Counted from the first letter of the stretch, positions 8,745 to 17,511 are shown. The stretch: DNA of 64,000 nucleotides from Actinacidiphila yanglinensis (GCF_900107965.1 NZ_FNVU01000004.1:62001-126000), one strand, 5' to 3'. The notes: a model not told the origin generated them from the letters alone. Numbers and translations: made by a program.

Positions 8745-9943
8745 AGAAGGGCGACGTGATCGGCGGCTACCGGGTGGTGACCGAGCCCACCAACGCGGGC
8801 GGCGGCAAATGCGTGTGGGCGTTCGCCGAGAAGGACGGCGAGCAGTACTTCCTCAAGCGCTTCCTGGAGCCGAAACGGCCGCGCGAGGGCGGGGGCGGCA
8901 GCGCGGAGAGCCGCCGGATCCGGACCGAGAACTGCCGGCGGTTCGAGGAGCGGCACCGGACCGTGATGGACCTGCTGCGGCCGGACGTCCCGGGCGCGGG
9001 CAACCTGGTGCTCGCCACCGACTTCTTCTTCGAGGGCAGCACCTACTACAAGGTCACCGAGCGGATCGACACCAGCGGCCTGGACCGTCCGCACACCCTG
9101 GCGCCTCCCCAACTCGCCGTGCTGCTGCGGACGCTCGGCACCAGCCTGCGCATGCTGCACCGCATCGACGTGGTGCACGGCGACCTCAAACCCGCCAACA
9201 TCCTGGTGCGGCAGCGCATCGAGGGTGCCTTCCACACCGCCAAGCTGATCGACTTCGACGACGCGTACGTCGCGCGGGAACCGCCCGGCCGCGACGAGAT
9301 CGCCGGCGACTCGGTCTACGGCGCTCCCGAATGGCGGCGCTACGTGCGGGGTTCCGCGGCGGTCGACGGCGCCGACCTCACCACGGCGGTCGACGTCTTC
9401 GCGCTCGGCCTGATCACGCATCTCTGGCTGACCGGTGAACTTCCCGGCCACGACGGGCGGTTCGGCTCGCCCGCGGACGCCGTCAACGCGGGGGAGCCGC
9501 TCGCCGTCGACCCGCGGCTCGGCCCCGCGACGCGCCGGCTGGTCAAGGCGATGGCCGCGCGCGACCCGGGGGACCGGCCCAGCGCCGAGGAGTTCGTCGC
9601 CGCCCTGAAGGACCCCGCGGTGTGCGCGCTGGGCGAGCCGCGGCGCGAGAGCCGGCTGCGGGTCAACCTGGCCGGCCGGAAAGGCGGTTCGGTGCCGGAC
9701 GGGGGCAAGGGCGCGGCCGCGGATCCGGTTCCGGCCCAGGCACCCGACGCGCCGGCCCCGCCGGACCCGGGCACCGCCACCCCATCGCGGGTCGCCGAAA
9801 CACCGGATGCCGCTACGCCGGACGCCGCCCCGGCACCGGACACCTCCTCCTCCGGTACGCCCGCCGCGTCCCGGGTCCGGATCAACCTCGGCGGCCGCAC
9901 CGGTCGCCGCCCCACCACCCCAGAGCCGAGGAAGAGCCCATGA
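8741..9943 (+). CDS. Soluble Ser/Thr protein kinase with repeated C-terminal motif
   Basis: A 400-residue protein starting at GTG 8741, overlapping the phosphatase stop (GTGA). The kinase domain spans about 8-290: glycine-rich TNAGGGKCVWA, Lys39 in FLKRF, HGDLKPAN (H146, D148, K150), and IDFDDAY, where D171-F172-D173 replaces DFG; then VYGAPEWR and DVFALGLI. Loss of the HRD arginine and the DFG glycine suggests altered activation. The C-terminus is a Pro/Ala linker holding two copies of an S-R-x-R-x-N-L-x-G-R motif (residues 304-313 and 377-386). There is no membrane segment. It is likely the kinase partner of the flanking phosphatase and vWA protein. Confidence 0.87.
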   Translation: MKKGDVIGGYRVVTEPTNAGGGKCVWAFAEKDGEQYFLKRFLEPKRPREGGGGSAESRRIRTENCRRFEERHRTVMDLLRPDVPGAGNLVLATDFFFEGSTYYKVTERIDTSGLDRPHTLAPPQLAVLLRTLGTSLRMLHRIDVVHGDLKPANILVRQRIEGAFHTAKLIDFDDAYVAREPPGRDEIAGDSVYGAPEWRRYVRGSAAVDGADLTTAVDVFALGLITHLWLTGELPGHDGRFGSPADAVNAGEPLAVDPRLGPATRRLVKAMAARDPGDRPSAEEFVAALKDPAVCALGEPRRESRLRVNLAGRKGGSVPDGGKGAAADPVPAQAPDAPAPPDPGTATPSRVAETPDAATPDAAPAPDTSSSGTPAASRVRINLGGRTGRRPTTPEPRKSP

Positions 9944-10650
9944 GCACGGACATCGAGAAGTACCGCGGCAACCTCAGGTACGCGGTCGACATCGTCATGT
10001 GCATCGACATCACCGGCAGCATGAACCCGGTGCTCGACGCCGTGAAGGACAGCGCCCTCCGCTTCCACCAGCGGCTGCACGGGATGATGGCGGCCAAGGG
10101 CAAGGAGATCAGCCAACTGCGCCTGCGGATCGTGGCGTTCCGCGACTTCGGGGACAACCCGGACGACGCGGTCGAGCAGACCGGCTTCCTCCGGCTGCCC
10201 GAGCAGTCCGCCGAGTTCGAGCGGTTCGTCCGCGGGCTGCGGGCCATCGGGGGCGGCGACTACCCCGAGTCCGGCCTGGAGGCCCTCGCCCTGGCGGTCG
10301 ACTCGCCCTGGGAGAGGGGCCTGGACCGGCGGCGGCACGTCATCGTCGTGTTCACCGACGCGCCGGCCCATCCGCTGCGCACCGCCGGCGCCACCGCGCA
10401 GACGTACCCGCCGAACATGCCGGCCGACCTCGACGAGTTGCACGAGCGCTGGGGCTACGCACGCAGCCAGATGGCGGTGATGGAGCAGTCGGCGAAGCGG
10501 CTGGTGCTCTTCGCGCCCGAGGAGGAGCCGTGGAAGGAGGCCATCGGCGAGGAGTGGGACCTCACCCTGCACTTCCCGTCGAAGGCGGGCGAGGGGCTGG
10601 AGGAGTTCGAGATGGACGAGATCATCGAGACGATCGCGAACAGCCTGTGA
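9940..10650 (+). CDS. von Willebrand factor A domain protein (TerY-like)
   Basis: A 236-residue single-domain vWA protein. The metal-ion-dependent adhesion site is intact: D23-I-T25-G-S27 in CIDITGSMNP, the later RIVAFRDFGDN segment, and VVFTDAPAHP. It is cytosolic, with no signal peptide or membrane span. Its start overlaps the kinase stop (ATGA, 9940-9943). TerY-type vWA proteins are known to occur with a PP2C phosphatase and a protein kinase as a three-gene phosphorylation unit, which is what the neighbours provide. It probably acts as a metal-dependent scaffold presenting substrates to the kinase/phosphatase pair. The partner is unknown. Confidence 0.88.
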   Translation: MSTDIEKYRGNLRYAVDIVMCIDITGSMNPVLDAVKDSALRFHQRLHGMMAAKGKEISQLRLRIVAFRDFGDNPDDAVEQTGFLRLPEQSAEFERFVRGLRAIGGGDYPESGLEALALAVDSPWERGLDRRRHVIVVFTDAPAHPLRTAGATAQTYPPNMPADLDELHERWGYARSQMAVMEQSAKRLVLFAPEEEPWKEAIGEEWDLTLHFPSKAGEGLEEFEMDEIIETIANSL

Positions 10651-11096
10651 GGTTGCGCGGCCTGGACACGCTCGTCACCGCCGGGCAGCGGCTGGACTTC
10701 CGGTGGGCCGACGGGAACCTCCTGTCGATGGCGCCCGAGGCGTGCGTGGCGGTCTACGGGCACTCCTTCGGCCAGGAGGGCGCCCTGCGGCTGGTGTTCC
10801 GGTTCCGGCCCGGCGACGCGGAGCCGAACGGCGCCGGGCACGTCACGGTCTCCGTGCCGGTCGCGCCCGAACACGCCCAGGACGCTTGGCAGTTCGTCCA
10901 GAACCTGGTGGGCGTCCACGGCATCGAGGACGTGGCCTGGACCGACGGGCACGCGGTGGCGGCCGACCGGCCGGTCCGGATACCGCAGGACAGCCAGGAC
11001 TGGCTGGCCGCGCCCGCCTCCCCGCGTACCGAGGAACTGCTCTCCTGGGTGACCCGGAACCTCGCCGACGCGGACGGGCGAGATGCCGCGCGGTGA
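10647..11096 (+). CDS. Small protein of unknown function, last gene of the coupled operon
   Basis: A 149-residue protein from GTG 10647, which overlaps the vWA stop (GTGA). It has no signal peptide, membrane segment or motif I recognise. The sequence looks beta-rich in the first 80 residues (LRLVFRFRPGD, HVTVSVPVAPE), followed by WQFVQNLVGVHGIEDVAW and an acidic/basic tail. Codon use matches neighbours, so it is a genuine gene. Being strictly coupled to the vWA gene suggests a fixed stoichiometric partner of the triad. The next gene is 163 bases away. Confidence 0.7.
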   Translation: MRLRGLDTLVTAGQRLDFRWADGNLLSMAPEACVAVYGHSFGQEGALRLVFRFRPGDAEPNGAGHVTVSVPVAPEHAQDAWQFVQNLVGVHGIEDVAWTDGHAVAADRPVRIPQDSQDWLAAPASPRTEELLSWVTRNLADADGRDAAR

Positions 11097-11258
11097 ACGG
11101 CCCACCCGCCCGGGAGGGTGCGGCGGGCGGAGGCGGTGGGTGCGTCCGGTGCGGTCCGGCCGGACCGCGGGCCACCGGTGGCCGGGACCGGGTCGGGTCC
11201 GCCCTGCCCGCGCGCCGTTCCCGGCGGCCCGCCGCTGCCCGCGCGGAAGGGGTCCCGC

Positions 11259-12182
11259 ATGACCGGGCCCACCTGGCGGTGCGCCGCGTGCGACACGTAC
11301 AACGGCGCGGTGGCGGCCGCCTGCGACATCTGCGGCACCGCGCGCAGCGAGTCCCCGGCCGCCCCGGCGCCCACGGCCGGATCCGGAAGCGCGGCCACCT
11401 CCCGGACGGGGTCGACGACCGGGGCCGGCTCGAAGGAGGGCGCCGGGTCCAAGGCGACCCCATCCAAGCCCGGGTCCAAGGCGGCGGGGGCAAAGCCCGG
11501 GTCCAGGACCGGCCCGGCGGCGGGCAAGCGGGCGGCGCCCGACAGGAGCGGCATCGAGAGCATGCCGCCCGACGCGCTGAGCGCGCTGTCCCGGATCCTC
11601 ACGACCGGGTACGAGGAGGGGGTCGGCGGGGCGGAGCGGCTGCGCGGCCTCGGCTGGCCGCCGGGGTTGCGGGCCACCTCCGACCTGGTCCTCCTCTTCC
11701 CGGATCTCTTCCATCCGGACGGCACCCCCAGGGCCGACACGGAATCCGGCATTCCGTTCGCGGTCCCCCCACCGGCCACCTCCGCACCGCGCGGGCGGGC
11801 CGCATCCGTACCACGGTCCGGCTCTCCCCGGTCCGGTTCCCCCCGGTCCGGGTCGGCCCGCAGGCGGCCGCCGCCCTCCCGCACGCCGCGGGTGGGGCCC
11901 GACGGCAAGCCGGTGCCGAAGGCGACCGTGCCCCAGCAGATCGCCGGTTGCGGCTGCCTGCTGGTCCTGGTCGGGGGTCTGGTGTTCGGCATCGTCATGC
12001 TGATCCTGCACGGCGACGCGATCTTCGACGCCGCGGGACCACCCGGTTCCAGGGTGGCGCCGGTTCCGGCGATCACCGCCGGCGTCCGCTCCGTGCCGGG
12101 GAGGCCGGGAGGGTACGGGGACGCCTACGGGGACGGCGGGGTGCCGCGGGCCACCCCGTATGCCGCGACCCCGGCACGGTGA
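11259..12182 (+). CDS. RanBP2-type zinc-finger membrane protein
   Basis: A 307-residue protein; ATG 11259 follows GGAAGGGG. Residues 5-28 form a RanBP2-type zinc finger: W-x-C-x2-C with an Asn and a second C-x2-C (WRCAACDTYN, CDICGTAR). A low-complexity Gly/Ser/Lys/Pro linker follows, then a short helical domain (about 95-155, MPPDALSALSRILTTGYEEG) and a second basic Ser/Pro/Arg linker with repeated RSGSP. One membrane segment lies near residues 228-250 (CLLVLVGGLVFGIVMLILHG) and a Gly-rich tail comes after it. The zinc finger should be cytoplasmic. Its position after the kinase/phosphatase/vWA operon suggests a membrane-tethered target or effector; that is inferred from position only. Confidence 0.72.
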   Translation: MTGPTWRCAACDTYNGAVAAACDICGTARSESPAAPAPTAGSGSAATSRTGSTTGAGSKEGAGSKATPSKPGSKAAGAKPGSRTGPAAGKRAAPDRSGIESMPPDALSALSRILTTGYEEGVGGAERLRGLGWPPGLRATSDLVLLFPDLFHPDGTPRADTESGIPFAVPPPATSAPRGRAASVPRSGSPRSGSPRSGSARRRPPPSRTPRVGPDGKPVPKATVPQQIAGCGCLLVLVGGLVFGIVMLILHGDAIFDAAGPPGSRVAPVPAITAGVRSVPGRPGGYGDAYGDGGVPRATPYAATPAR

Positions 12183-12282
12183 GCGCCGGGCCGCGGCCGG
12201 CCCGCCGTCCGGCGCCGGGGCCCGGGTGGGCCGGGTAGCTGGGGCGCGCCCAGGTCGCCGGGTCCCGGAGTTCTCCGCGGGC

Positions 12283-12801
12283 TCAGCGCGTCGCCGCGGT
12301 GACGGGCTCCTCCGCCGCCCCGGCGAGGAACTTGCGGGCCACCGCACCGTTGTACTTGGTGAACATCGCGCCCAGCGTGTGGAGTTCCTCCTCGGTCCAG
12401 CCGCCGAGCAGGTCGGCCAGGCTCTCCGCGCGCGCCGTGCGGACCGCCTCCATGCGGCGCAACCCCGCCGCGGTCGGCGTGATGATGCTGCGCCTGCGGT
12501 CGTTGGCCGCGGGCGCCCGCGCGACCAGGCCCTGCCGGTCCAGGGCGGAGACCTGCCGCCCGGCGGTGGACGGATCGAGGCCGAGCGCGGCGGCCAGCGT
12601 GTTGATGTCCTGCGGCCCGACCTCGGAGAGGGTGCGCAGCAGCAGGTACTCCGCGCGGTCCAGATCGTCGTGGATGTCGGTGCGCCGGTAGAACATCTCG
12701 AAGTGGCGCACCAGCACCGCGGTCTGGCGCTCGATCACGTCAAGGGCCTCAAGGCTGCCGTCCATGCCCACGGGGCTCGCTCCAATACCGGTACCATGCA
12801 T
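12283..12801 (-). CDS. MarR family transcriptional regulator
   Basis: A 172-residue winged-helix protein. The DNA-binding core is INTLAAALGLDPSTAGRQV followed by the wing ANDRRRSIITPT, and the flanking helices start YRRTDIHDDLDRAEYLLL. ATG 12801 gives the longest product; MDGSL at 12765 or the GTG just before it are alternatives. It is divergent from the FUSC transporter, and the AT-rich gap holds an inverted repeat, so it most likely represses itself and the transporter and responds to a small aromatic ligand, as many MarR proteins do. The antisense frame behind it stays open for kilobases and is not coding. Confidence 0.86.
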   Translation of the reverse strand: MHGTGIGASPVGMDGSLEALDVIERQTAVLVRHFEMFYRRTDIHDDLDRAEYLLLRTLSEVGPQDINTLAAALGLDPSTAGRQVSALDRQGLVARAPAANDRRRSIITPTAAGLRRMEAVRTARAESLADLLGGWTEEELHTLGAMFTKYNGAVARKFLAGAAEEPVTAATR

Positions 12802-12835
12802 GTTAATATCGGCATTATACCGATGAATGTCGGCC
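12802..12835. promoter_or_regulatory. AT-rich operator/promoter between marR-like and FUSC genes
   Basis: In a very GC-rich genome this stretch is markedly AT-rich. ATCGG (12808-12812) and CCGAT (12820-12824) form an inverted repeat with a 7-base spacer. On the minus strand a perfect TATAAT lies at 12814-12819, inside the repeat, about 12 bases before the regulator's ATG. A repressor bound here would block its own -10 box. The rest of the gap to 13011 shows nothing else distinct. Confidence 0.5.
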
Positions 12836-13011
12836 GTCCTGTCTGCGGCCGCCCTGCCGGCCGCCGCGCGCCCCGGGCGGGCACGAGTGCCGGGACAGGC
12901 ACGGGCCGAGGGCCCGCGGCGGGAGTACGGCGGGGAGTCCCGCCGGGAGGGTCGCGGCAGTGGCGGCGCGACGGGACACGGGAAGCACGGCGAGAGGGGC
13001 ACAGGACGCGT

Positions 13012-15348
13012 ATGGCCGCAACCGGCTGGATATCCGAGACATGGGACCGGGTGGTCGGCTCCGACCCGGGGCTTCAGCGGCTGCGCAGCGCGCTGTCCGC
13101 CGCGGTCGCGATGAGCACGACCCTCGGGCTGGAGTACGTGTACGGCCGGACCACCGACCGCGGCCCGCAGGGCACCCTCGTGGTGATGCTGCTCGGCACC
13201 GTGATGGCGATGATGGGCTCGATGGCGCTCGGCGACGCCGCCACGGCCCGGCGGAAGGCGGGCACCGCGGTGTTCTTCCCGGTCGCGATCGGCGCCGGCA
13301 TGACCGTCGGCGTCTGCGTGGCCGGGCACACCGACACGAAGCTCGCGGTGTTCGTCGCCGTGATGTTCGTGGCCGTGTTCATCCGCAGGTTCGGCCTGCC
13401 GTTCTTCTTCTACGGCTTCATGATCTGGATGGGCTACTTCTTCGCGTCCTTCCTCGGCGCGACCTTCGGCCAGCTCCCCTCCCTGCTGGTCGCGGTGGCC
13501 CTCTCCGCCGTGTGGGTGCTGCTGCTGATGACGACGGTGCTGCGCACCTCCCCGCAGCGCACCCTGGCCCGGGTCCGGCGGGCCTTCGGCGCCCGGGCCC
13601 GCTCGGTCGCGCGGGTCTGCGCCGACCTGCTGGAGACCGGCCCGCAGGACACCCGGCGCCTGGTCCGGCTGCGCCGCAAGCTGCACTCGCGGCAGTTGCG
13701 GCTGGCGGAGACCGCGCTGGTGATCGAGGGCTGGTCGGGCACGCCGGGCGCGATACCGGAGGGGCTGACGGGCGCGACCGTACGCCGCCGGGTGCTCGAC
13801 GCCCATCTGGCGATCGACGCGCTCGCCACCGCGGCCGACGCGATGGCCGGCACCGGCGCCCGGCACACCGCGGAAGCGGCGAGGATCGCCGGGCAGCTGG
13901 CCGGCAGTGACTACGCCGGTGCCGAACGGTCCGCGCGGCGGCTGCTCGACCGGTACGAGGCGGGGGACGGGGCGGCGGTGGCGGACCCGGCGGCGGACCC
14001 TTCGGGTGTGCCGGACCGGGCACACCCGGCGGCGCTGCGCGACGTGGACTGCCTCGCCCACCATCTGGCCACCGCCGCCTGGGAGTTCACCACCCTCACC
14101 CGGCAGGCGGGCGCGCCCGGCACCGACGAGGACGGCACGGAGGGCTTCGAGCCCGCGGTCACCCTCGCGATGGGCGTGCTGCCGGGCTCCGCGGCCGTGG
14201 CCTTCGGGGTCTCGGCGCGCAGCCGGTGGAACCCGCTGGGCAGGCTCTCGCTCACCACCCGGCAGGCCGTGCAGGTCGCGGTCGCCGGCACGCTGGCGAT
14301 CCTGGTCGGGCGCGAGCTGTCGCAGGCCCGCTACTACTGGGCGGTGATCGCGACGTTCATCGCCTTCACCGGTACCGCCACCCGCTCCGAGACGTTCATC
14401 AAGGCGAGCAACCGCGTGGCCGGCACGCTGGTCGGCCTCGGCGCGGGCATCGGCCTCGCCCACCTCACCGCCGGGCACACCTACTGGATCATCACCGTCA
14501 TCATCCTCAGCATGTCCTGCGGGTTCTACCTGGTCAGCATCTCCTACGCGGCCATGATCTTCTTCGTCACGATCATGGTGTCCCAGCTCTACAGCGAACT
14601 GCACGAGTTCACCGCGTCGTTGCTCATGCTGCGGCTGGAGGAGACGGCGATCGGGGCGGCGATCGGCATCGGCGTCGCGCTGTTCGTCCTCCCCACCAGC
14701 ACGCGGGACACGGTCAACAGCGCCCGGTCCGGCTACTACACGGCGCTCGGGGAGCTGCTTCGGTCCAGCGCGGCCCGCCTCGGCGGCGAGCCCGTCGCGG
14801 GCGACCGGCCGGGACTGGACGCGCAGGTGCGGGTGGTCGACCACCGCCTCCAGCAACTCGCGCTGGTGGCAAGGCCGTTGACCCGCCCGCTGGTCTGGGG
14901 CAACGACCACCGGCTGGTACGGCACCGGCTCACGCTCTACGCCGCCGTCACCCGGCAGATCCGGGCCCTGGCGAGCGGGCCGCGGCGCGCCCCCGGATCG
15001 CCGCCCGCGCCCCATCTCGCCGCCGCGGCACGGGCCCTGGCCGACGCGGCGACGGCGCTCGCCCTCGCGCCCGCCCCGAAGAGCCGGCCCGCGGCGGAGG
15101 TCGAACGCGCGCTGCGCACCGCCGACGCGGCCCTGCTCGCGGCCCGGCCCGCAGCCGGGACCGTCCTGCCCGCGGTGACCCGCCCGCTCCTGCGCCTGCG
15201 GCAACTGCTGCGGGATCTCGCGGTGGAGGGAGTCGTGCCCGAACCCCCGGGCGGCGCGGGCGGCGCGTCCCGGGTGGTGGCCGCGGGCGGCGCCGCCCGC
15301 CGCTCCACCGCGCCGCGTCCGGTCGGCCCGAGGACCACTCCCCGGTAG
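13012..15348 (+). CDS. FUSC-family aromatic acid exporter-like membrane protein
   Basis: A 778-residue integral membrane protein of the FUSC/aromatic-acid-exporter type. There are two similar membrane blocks: about residues 20-185 (for example FVAVMFVAVFIRRFGL and a Phe/Tyr/Met-rich FFFYGFMIWMGYFF segment) and about 420-565 (ILVGRELSQARYYWAVIATF, WIITVIILSMSCGFYLV). Soluble helical regions follow each block. This duplicated layout and size fit the family, which exports aromatic carboxylates. ATG 13012 is used; upstream codons in this frame overlap the regulatory region. Divergence from the MarR gene suggests induction by a toxic aromatic compound; the substrate is inferred. Confidence 0.83.
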   Translation: MAATGWISETWDRVVGSDPGLQRLRSALSAAVAMSTTLGLEYVYGRTTDRGPQGTLVVMLLGTVMAMMGSMALGDAATARRKAGTAVFFPVAIGAGMTVGVCVAGHTDTKLAVFVAVMFVAVFIRRFGLPFFFYGFMIWMGYFFASFLGATFGQLPSLLVAVALSAVWVLLLMTTVLRTSPQRTLARVRRAFGARARSVARVCADLLETGPQDTRRLVRLRRKLHSRQLRLAETALVIEGWSGTPGAIPEGLTGATVRRRVLDAHLAIDALATAADAMAGTGARHTAEAARIAGQLAGSDYAGAERSARRLLDRYEAGDGAAVADPAADPSGVPDRAHPAALRDVDCLAHHLATAAWEFTTLTRQAGAPGTDEDGTEGFEPAVTLAMGVLPGSAAVAFGVSARSRWNPLGRLSLTTRQAVQVAVAGTLAILVGRELSQARYYWAVIATFIAFTGTATRSETFIKASNRVAGTLVGLGAGIGLAHLTAGHTYWIITVIILSMSCGFYLVSISYAAMIFFVTIMVSQLYSELHEFTASLLMLRLEETAIGAAIGIGVALFVLPTSTRDTVNSARSGYYTALGELLRSSAARLGGEPVAGDRPGLDAQVRVVDHRLQQLALVARPLTRPLVWGNDHRLVRHRLTLYAAVTRQIRALASGPRRAPGSPPAPHLAAAARALADAATALALAPAPKSRPAAEVERALRTADAALLAARPAAGTVLPAVTRPLLRLRQLLRDLAVEGVVPEPPGGAGGASRVVAAGGAARRSTAPRPVGPRTTPR

Positions 15349-15472
15349 CCGGGTCCGCGGCACCCCGCCACCGCGGTGCGGGTCGCGCCCGGCGCCGATC
15401 GGTCGCCGGGCGCTCCGTGCGCCCCCGGAAGGTGCTGCACGCCCCTGTTTCGGCCGGACCCGCGTGGCCATA

Positions 15473-16663
15473 ATGCGCACTATGGGCTCGGTGATCACCG
15501 TGGTGTCGGTCGCGTTGGTGATCGCTGGCGTCGCCGTGGCGCTGTTCTGGCTGGTGAGGGGCCGGCGGGGGTTCGGCACGCCGGCCCATCGGGCCGCCTT
15601 CGCGACGCTGCACCAGGCCTCTCTGGCGGCGCCGCCGCTCCGGGACGGGCTGAACGCAGACTCCGCGAAGCGGGCCGCGCGGCACCTGAGGGAACTGCTG
15701 GGAACCCCGGCGCTGGCCGTGGTGGGGGAGGAGACCCTCCTCGCGTGGGAGGGCCCGGGCCGCAAGCACGCCGCGCAGGCGGTCGCGCACGCGAAGGACG
15801 CGATGGACGCCGGCCGCCCCTGGGTGGTGCCCGCCGAGGCGATCGCGTGCGAGGACCTGGACTGCCCGGTGCGCAGCGCCGTCGTGGTGCCGCTGGTGGT
15901 CGACGGCCTGGTGGTGGGCGCGCTGTCGGTGTACGCGCGGCAGGTGTCGGCGGGACTGGTGCGGGCCGCCGGGGAGGTCGCGCACTGGATGATCTCGCAG
16001 CTCGAACTCGCCGAGCTGGACCGGTCCAGGACCCGGGTGATCGAGGCGGAGCTGCGCGCGCTGCGGGCCCAGATCTCCCCGCACTTCGTCTACAACTCGC
16101 TCACCGCGATCGCGTCGTTCGTCCGCACCGACCCGGACCAGGCCCGCGAACTGCTCCTCGAATTCGCCGAGCTGACCCGGTACAGCCTGCGCCGGCACGG
16201 CGAGTTCAGCACCCTCGCCGAGGAGTTGCACTCCGTCGACCGCTATCTGCGCCTGGAGCGGGCCCGGTTCGGCGCGCGGCTCCGGGTGGACCTGCTGATC
16301 GCCCCCGAAGTGCTGCCGGTGGCCGTACCGTTCCTGTGCCTGCAGCCGTTGGTGGAGAACGCGGTCCGGCACGGGCTCGGCCCGAAGGCCAGTTCGGGCC
16401 GGATCACGATCCGGGCCGAGGACGCCGGCGCGGAGTGCCGGATCAGTGTGGAGGACGACGGGGTGGGCATGGACCCTGAGCAGGTGCGTGCGCAACTGGC
16501 CGGGAAGGCCGGCGGCGACTCGCTGGGCCTGGGCAATGTCGACGAGCGGCTGCGCGCGGTGTTCGGCGACGAGTACGGCCTGGTGGTGGAGACCGCGCAG
16601 GGTGCGGGGACGAAGATCAACGTCAGGGTGCCCAAGTACCGGAACGGGGTGCACGCTTCGTGA
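15473..16663 (+). CDS. LytS-type sensor histidine kinase with GAF-like domain
   Basis: About 396 residues from ATG 15473 (GTG 15464 is an alternative). One N-terminal membrane helix (VITVVSVALVIAGVAVALFW) is followed by a GAF-like sensor (about 40-170, ending RSAVVVPLVVDGLVVGALSVY), then the His_kinase domain with ISPHFVYNSL (H204), and an ATPase with LVENAVRHGL, DDGVGM and GLGLGN-like GDSLGLGN. Classic LytS proteins have several N-terminal membrane helices; this one has a single helix plus GAF, so the signal is probably cytosolic. It overlaps the response regulator by four bases (GTGA) and heads a symporter operon, similar in logic to pyruvate/acetate-sensing BtsSR or YpdAB. Confidence 0.88.
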   Translation: MRTMGSVITVVSVALVIAGVAVALFWLVRGRRGFGTPAHRAAFATLHQASLAAPPLRDGLNADSAKRAARHLRELLGTPALAVVGEETLLAWEGPGRKHAAQAVAHAKDAMDAGRPWVVPAEAIACEDLDCPVRSAVVVPLVVDGLVVGALSVYARQVSAGLVRAAGEVAHWMISQLELAELDRSRTRVIEAELRALRAQISPHFVYNSLTAIASFVRTDPDQARELLLEFAELTRYSLRRHGEFSTLAEELHSVDRYLRLERARFGARLRVDLLIAPEVLPVAVPFLCLQPLVENAVRHGLGPKASSGRITIRAEDAGAECRISVEDDGVGMDPEQVRAQLAGKAGGDSLGLGNVDERLRAVFGDEYGLVVETAQGAGTKINVRVPKYRNGVHAS

Positions 16664-17511
16664 GACCGCTGCAGGTCCTCGCCGTCGACGACGAGCCGCC
16701 CGCGCTCGAGGAGTTGACGTATCTGCTGCGCGGGGACCGCCGGGTGGGGCGGGTGCTGGCGGCGGGCGGCAGCGAGGAGGCGCTGCGGCTGCTGGAGGAC
16801 GGCAGTACCGACGCGGTGTTCCTGGACATCCGCATGCCCGGGCTCGACGGCCTGGAACTGATGCGGGTGCTCGGCCGGTTCGCGCACCCGCCGGCGGTGG
16901 TGTTCGTCACCGCCTACGAGGACTTCGCGGTGTCGGCGTTCGCCCTCAATGCCTGCGACTACCTGCTCAAGCCGGTCGGCCCGCAACGCCTGGCCGAGGC
17001 GGTCCGGCGGGTGGCCGCGCTGATCGAGGGCGGCGGCGCCGCGCCCGGTTCCGCCCCGGCGACCGGCACGCCCCTCGCGCCCGGCCCGCCGGTGCCCGGC
17101 GGCCTTCCGGCGCAGGGCCGTTCGGCCACCGACCCGCCCGTGCCGCCGGTGCGCTCGGGCGAGCGCATCCCGGTCGACGTCGGCGGGGTCACCCGGTTCG
17201 TCTCCCGCGACGAGGTGTCCTACGTCGAGGCCCAGGGCGACTACGTCCGCCTGCACACGCGCGGCGGCGCGCCCCTGCTGCGGATCCCGCTGTCCGTGCT
17301 GGAGGAGCGCTGGGGCCCGCACGGCTTCCTGCGGATCCACCGGCGGTTCCTGGTGTCCCTCGGCCACGTGGAGGAGCTGCGCTCGGACGCCGGGCACTGG
17401 ACGGTACGGGTCGCCGGCGGTGAACTCCCGGTCAGCCGACGGCACTCGCGCGAGCTGCGGGACCTGCTGACCCGGTGGGCGCCGTCGCCGGGACCGGGCG
17501 GCCGCCCGTGA
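16660..17511 (+). CDS. LytTR-type response regulator
   Basis: A 283-residue regulator from GTG 16660. The receiver domain spans about 1-120 with AVDDEPPA acidic residues, D56 in VFLDIRMPG, FVTAYEDF and LLKPV. A Pro-rich linker (about 125-165) is followed by a LytTR DNA-binding domain (about 167-275: RFVSRDEVSYVEAQGDYVRL, FLRIHRRFLVSLGHVEEL, LPVSRRHSRELRDLL). LytTR domains bind paired direct repeats. It is coupled to both the kinase and the downstream small membrane gene by four-base overlaps, and probably activates the symporter and acetate genes that follow. Confidence 0.92.
   Translation: MRPLQVLAVDDEPPALEELTYLLRGDRRVGRVLAAGGSEEALRLLEDGSTDAVFLDIRMPGLDGLELMRVLGRFAHPPAVVFVTAYEDFAVSAFALNACDYLLKPVGPQRLAEAVRRVAALIEGGGAAPGSAPATGTPLAPGPPVPGGLPAQGRSATDPPVPPVRSGERIPVDVGGVTRFVSRDEVSYVEAQGDYVRLHTRGGAPLLRIPLSVLEERWGPHGFLRIHRRFLVSLGHVEELRSDAGHWTVRVAGGELPVSRRHSRELRDLLTRWAPSPGPGGRP

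Noticed and set aside
12283..15765. A 1160-codon minus-strand open frame across the MarR and FUSC genes
   Set aside because: Only the last 172 codons look like a protein (MarR). The rest is antisense to the FUSC gene and is kept open by GC-rich codon structure.
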